Shown piece by piece: positions 23,379-24,787 of a DNA stretch of 24,787 bases; the stretch's first letter is position 1, and each line of letters opens with the position of its first letter. A program made the position numbers and the translations under genes. The notes beneath the pieces are model-generated. The model worked only from the letters and a program-made list of their open reading frames with translations. It did not search any database and was not told the origin of the DNA. The stretch is taken from the NCBI GenBank assembly GCA_002420115.1, contig DIHK01000045.1, forward strand, positions 1 to 24,787, read 5' to 3'. This stretch comes from Nitrospira sp. UBA5698 (GTDB lineage Bacteria > Nitrospirota > Nitrospiria > Nitrospirales > Nitrospiraceae).

Positions 23379-24787
23379 ATGCTTGTGAAAATCTCGACCT
23401 GTGCACTCATCGTCATGGCCCTGTTCTACGGATCTGTTCCGGTTCCGGTTTCGATTGCGATTACTCAACCGATAGGAGTGAATCCATCATCCACCGTTCC
23501 ACACGATCGTCTTCACACTCCACCGACCTCTCCCCACCTGTTGCCCTACGGAGCCTGGTATGGACCTCGACATATCCCAGTTCCCGAAAATGCCCCCCGG
23601 ATCTATCGCATCGACGACGAGTCGCTCCGAAGTGCAATAGACGCCCAGGTCTCGGACGACTTAGGTATGGCTAGGAACAATCTCCAGGCGGCCAAGCAGA
23701 AGATCGAAGAGCTCAAGCAACGCATCGGTGAACTCGTACTACAGCTCCATGCCAAGGATACGGAAATCACCGCCTTGCGGTCGAATGCCATCGAGAATTC
23801 CAAGAGGTTTCGGGACGATCTCGCCGCACAAACCGAGGACCTGAACCAAGCCAAACGCCGAGTAACCGAAATCGAGCAACAGATGGCGGCAACTGCAAAG
23901 GGACAGGAACTGGTTCAAGCCAAGCGCCGTATCGCCGAAGTTGAGCAATTGGCTGCTAAGAAAGACCAGGACCTCACCCAAGCCAAGCGCCGCATCTCAG
24001 ACGCGGAACAACTGACAGCCAACAAAGAGCTGGAACTGAACCAGGCCAAGCGCCGCATCAACGAGGCCGAGCAACAAACGGCGGGCAAAGAGCAGGAGCT
24101 GATCCAGATTAAACGCCGCGTCAGCGACGCGGAACAGCAGACGGCAAAAAAAGACCAGGAGGTGGTCCAAGCCAAACGCCGCGTCACCGACGTCGAACAA
24201 CAGCTGGCAGCGAAAGAACAGGAAGTGACCCAGGCGAGGCGCCGGGTGACCGAAGTCGAGCAACAGATGGCATCCTCAGGACGGGAACAGGAACTGGCCC
24301 AGGCCAAACGCCGGGCCACGGACGCGGAGCAGCTGATCGTGAAAAAGGAGCAGGAGCTAACACAGGTAAAGGACGAGCTGAAACAAGTCAGTCAAAAGTT
24401 CGCCGACGTGAATCCGCAACTCGTGGCGAAAGAAGCAGAACTCGCTCGCACTAAACAAATGCTCGTGGATATTGAGTTGAACGCCAATGCCAACACGAAC
24501 GCATCAAAACAGACCGACGCCGCGGCCACACAAGACGAACCCCCTCCCGCTCTCTCGCTCCAGTCGATCGATCAAACACTCTCCGCATCCTCCATACTGG
24601 GGGCGGATACCGCCGATGAAGAAGAAACACTCACGCTCATCGGGAATAGCGACCTCCGTAAGATCAGTGAAAGCCTCACGAGCCTGCTCCAACCCGAACT
24701 GAAGAAGGGCACGGTGACCGTAAGACAGCGCGGCAATAAGTTGACCCTGGCACTGGCCAATAGCGACTTGTATTCTACCGGTGACGC
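23379..24787 (+). CDS. Exported coiled-coil protein with probable OmpA-like C-terminal domain (partial)
   Basis: The frame is open from the ATG at 23379 to the window end (469 codons, 3' end missing). The start has a modest GGTAGG upstream and gives a signal peptide (MLVKISTCALIVMALFYGS). Residues about 90-155 are a helical coiled coil. Residues 157-328 are eight tandem repeats of 21-23 residues starting QAKRR and rich in Glu, Gln and Lys. A Thr/Ser/Ala-rich linker follows (about 360-410). The last visible part, TVTVRQRGNKLTLALANSDLYSTGDA, resembles the first strands of an OmpA peptidoglycan-binding domain. I infer an envelope protein with a long rod, tethered to peptidoglycan. The OmpA call depends on sequence beyond the window. 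Confidence 0.82.
   Translation, partial: MLVKISTCALIVMALFYGSVPVPVSIAITQPIGVNPSSTVPHDRLHTPPTSPHLLPYGAWYGPRHIPVPENAPRIYRIDDESLRSAIDAQVSDDLGMARNNLQAAKQKIEELKQRIGELVLQLHAKDTEITALRSNAIENSKRFRDDLAAQTEDLNQAKRRVTEIEQQMAATAKGQELVQAKRRIAEVEQLAAKKDQDLTQAKRRISDAEQLTANKELELNQAKRRINEAEQQTAGKEQELIQIKRRVSDAEQQTAKKDQEVVQAKRRVTDVEQQLAAKEQEVTQARRRVTEVEQQMASSGREQELAQAKRRATDAEQLIVKKEQELTQVKDELKQVSQKFADVNPQLVAKEAELARTKQMLVDIELNANANTNASKQTDAAATQDEPPPALSLQSIDQTLSASSILGADTADEEETLTLIGNSDLRKISESLTSLLQPELKKGTVTVRQRGNKLTLALANSDLYSTGD
23847..24362 (+). repeat. In-gene tandem repeat, eight units of 63-69 bp
   Basis: Six units of 63 bp and two (first and seventh) of 69 bp encode QAKRR-x6-Q-x-A-x3-QEL-like blocks. 21 residues is exactly three heptads, keeping the coiled coil in register; the two longer units add two residues just before the QEL part. 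The opposite strand also stays open here as a by-product of the repeat. Confidence 0.88.

Noticed and set aside
22956..23416. Short frames on both strands before the OmpA-like gene
   Set aside because: No ribosome sites, mutual overlap and no recognisable motif.
23915..24319. 134-codon minus-strand repeat protein rich in Cys, Ser and Trp
   Set aside because: It is the reverse complement of the 63-bp coiled-coil repeats, which keep this frame open by periodicity.

Overview
The window looks like part of a Nitrospira-type chromosome (phylum Nitrospirota). Two loci point that way. One is a five-gene 2-oxoacid:ferredoxin oxidoreductase operon that includes the unusual CO-dehydrogenase-epsilon-like subunit, as used with the reductive TCA cycle. 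The other is a complete bacterial proteasome and tagging locus whose tag gene encodes a UBact-type protein (C-terminus Arg-Thr-Gly-Gln) instead of an actinobacterial Pup (C-terminus Gly-Gly-Gln/Glu). The organism assignment is an inference from gene content; no marker gene is present.

Positions 1-4200 (+ strand): a consensus promoter (TTGACA, 18 bp, TATAAT), a roughly 215-nt leader with competing GC-rich pairings, then five oxidoreductase subunit genes (epsilon-like, alpha, beta, gamma, ferredoxin-like delta), closed by a strong intrinsic terminator. A small acidic protein gene and tRNA-Asn(GUU) follow. Positions 4859-6619: a class II aldolase-family gene (-) and a divergent YheT-type alpha/beta hydrolase gene (+).

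Positions 16052 down to 6767 (- strand): a long unidirectional run that starts at a recognisable promoter. Its order is HD-domain protein, YjbQ-family protein, HtrA-type protease, ARC/Mpa ATPase, Dop, UBact, PrcB, PrcA, PafA. All parts needed to prepare the tag (Dop), attach it (PafA), recognise and unfold tagged proteins (ARC) and degrade them (PrcA/PrcB) are here. Dop and UBact overlap by ATGA. The two gaps on either side of the Dop-UBact pair carry degenerate 7-bp repeats; the one before prcB is an inverted pair of such arrays.

Positions 16136-24787: looser, accessory-looking DNA. It holds a secreted protein plus HIT-family pair (+), a roughly 520-bp gene-free stretch, a 169-bp MITE-like inverted-repeat element bounded by TA, a DUF3574-like lipoprotein (-), small hypothetical genes, an SDR oxidoreductase (+), an unrecognised secreted protein (-), a cysteine-rich Sel1-repeat protein (-), and a partial gene for an exported protein with eight 21-23-residue coiled-coil repeats leading into what looks like the start of an OmpA-type domain, cut by the window end. 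Several starts here were moved inward from the longest open frame because a good Shine-Dalgarno site or signal peptide marks an internal ATG.
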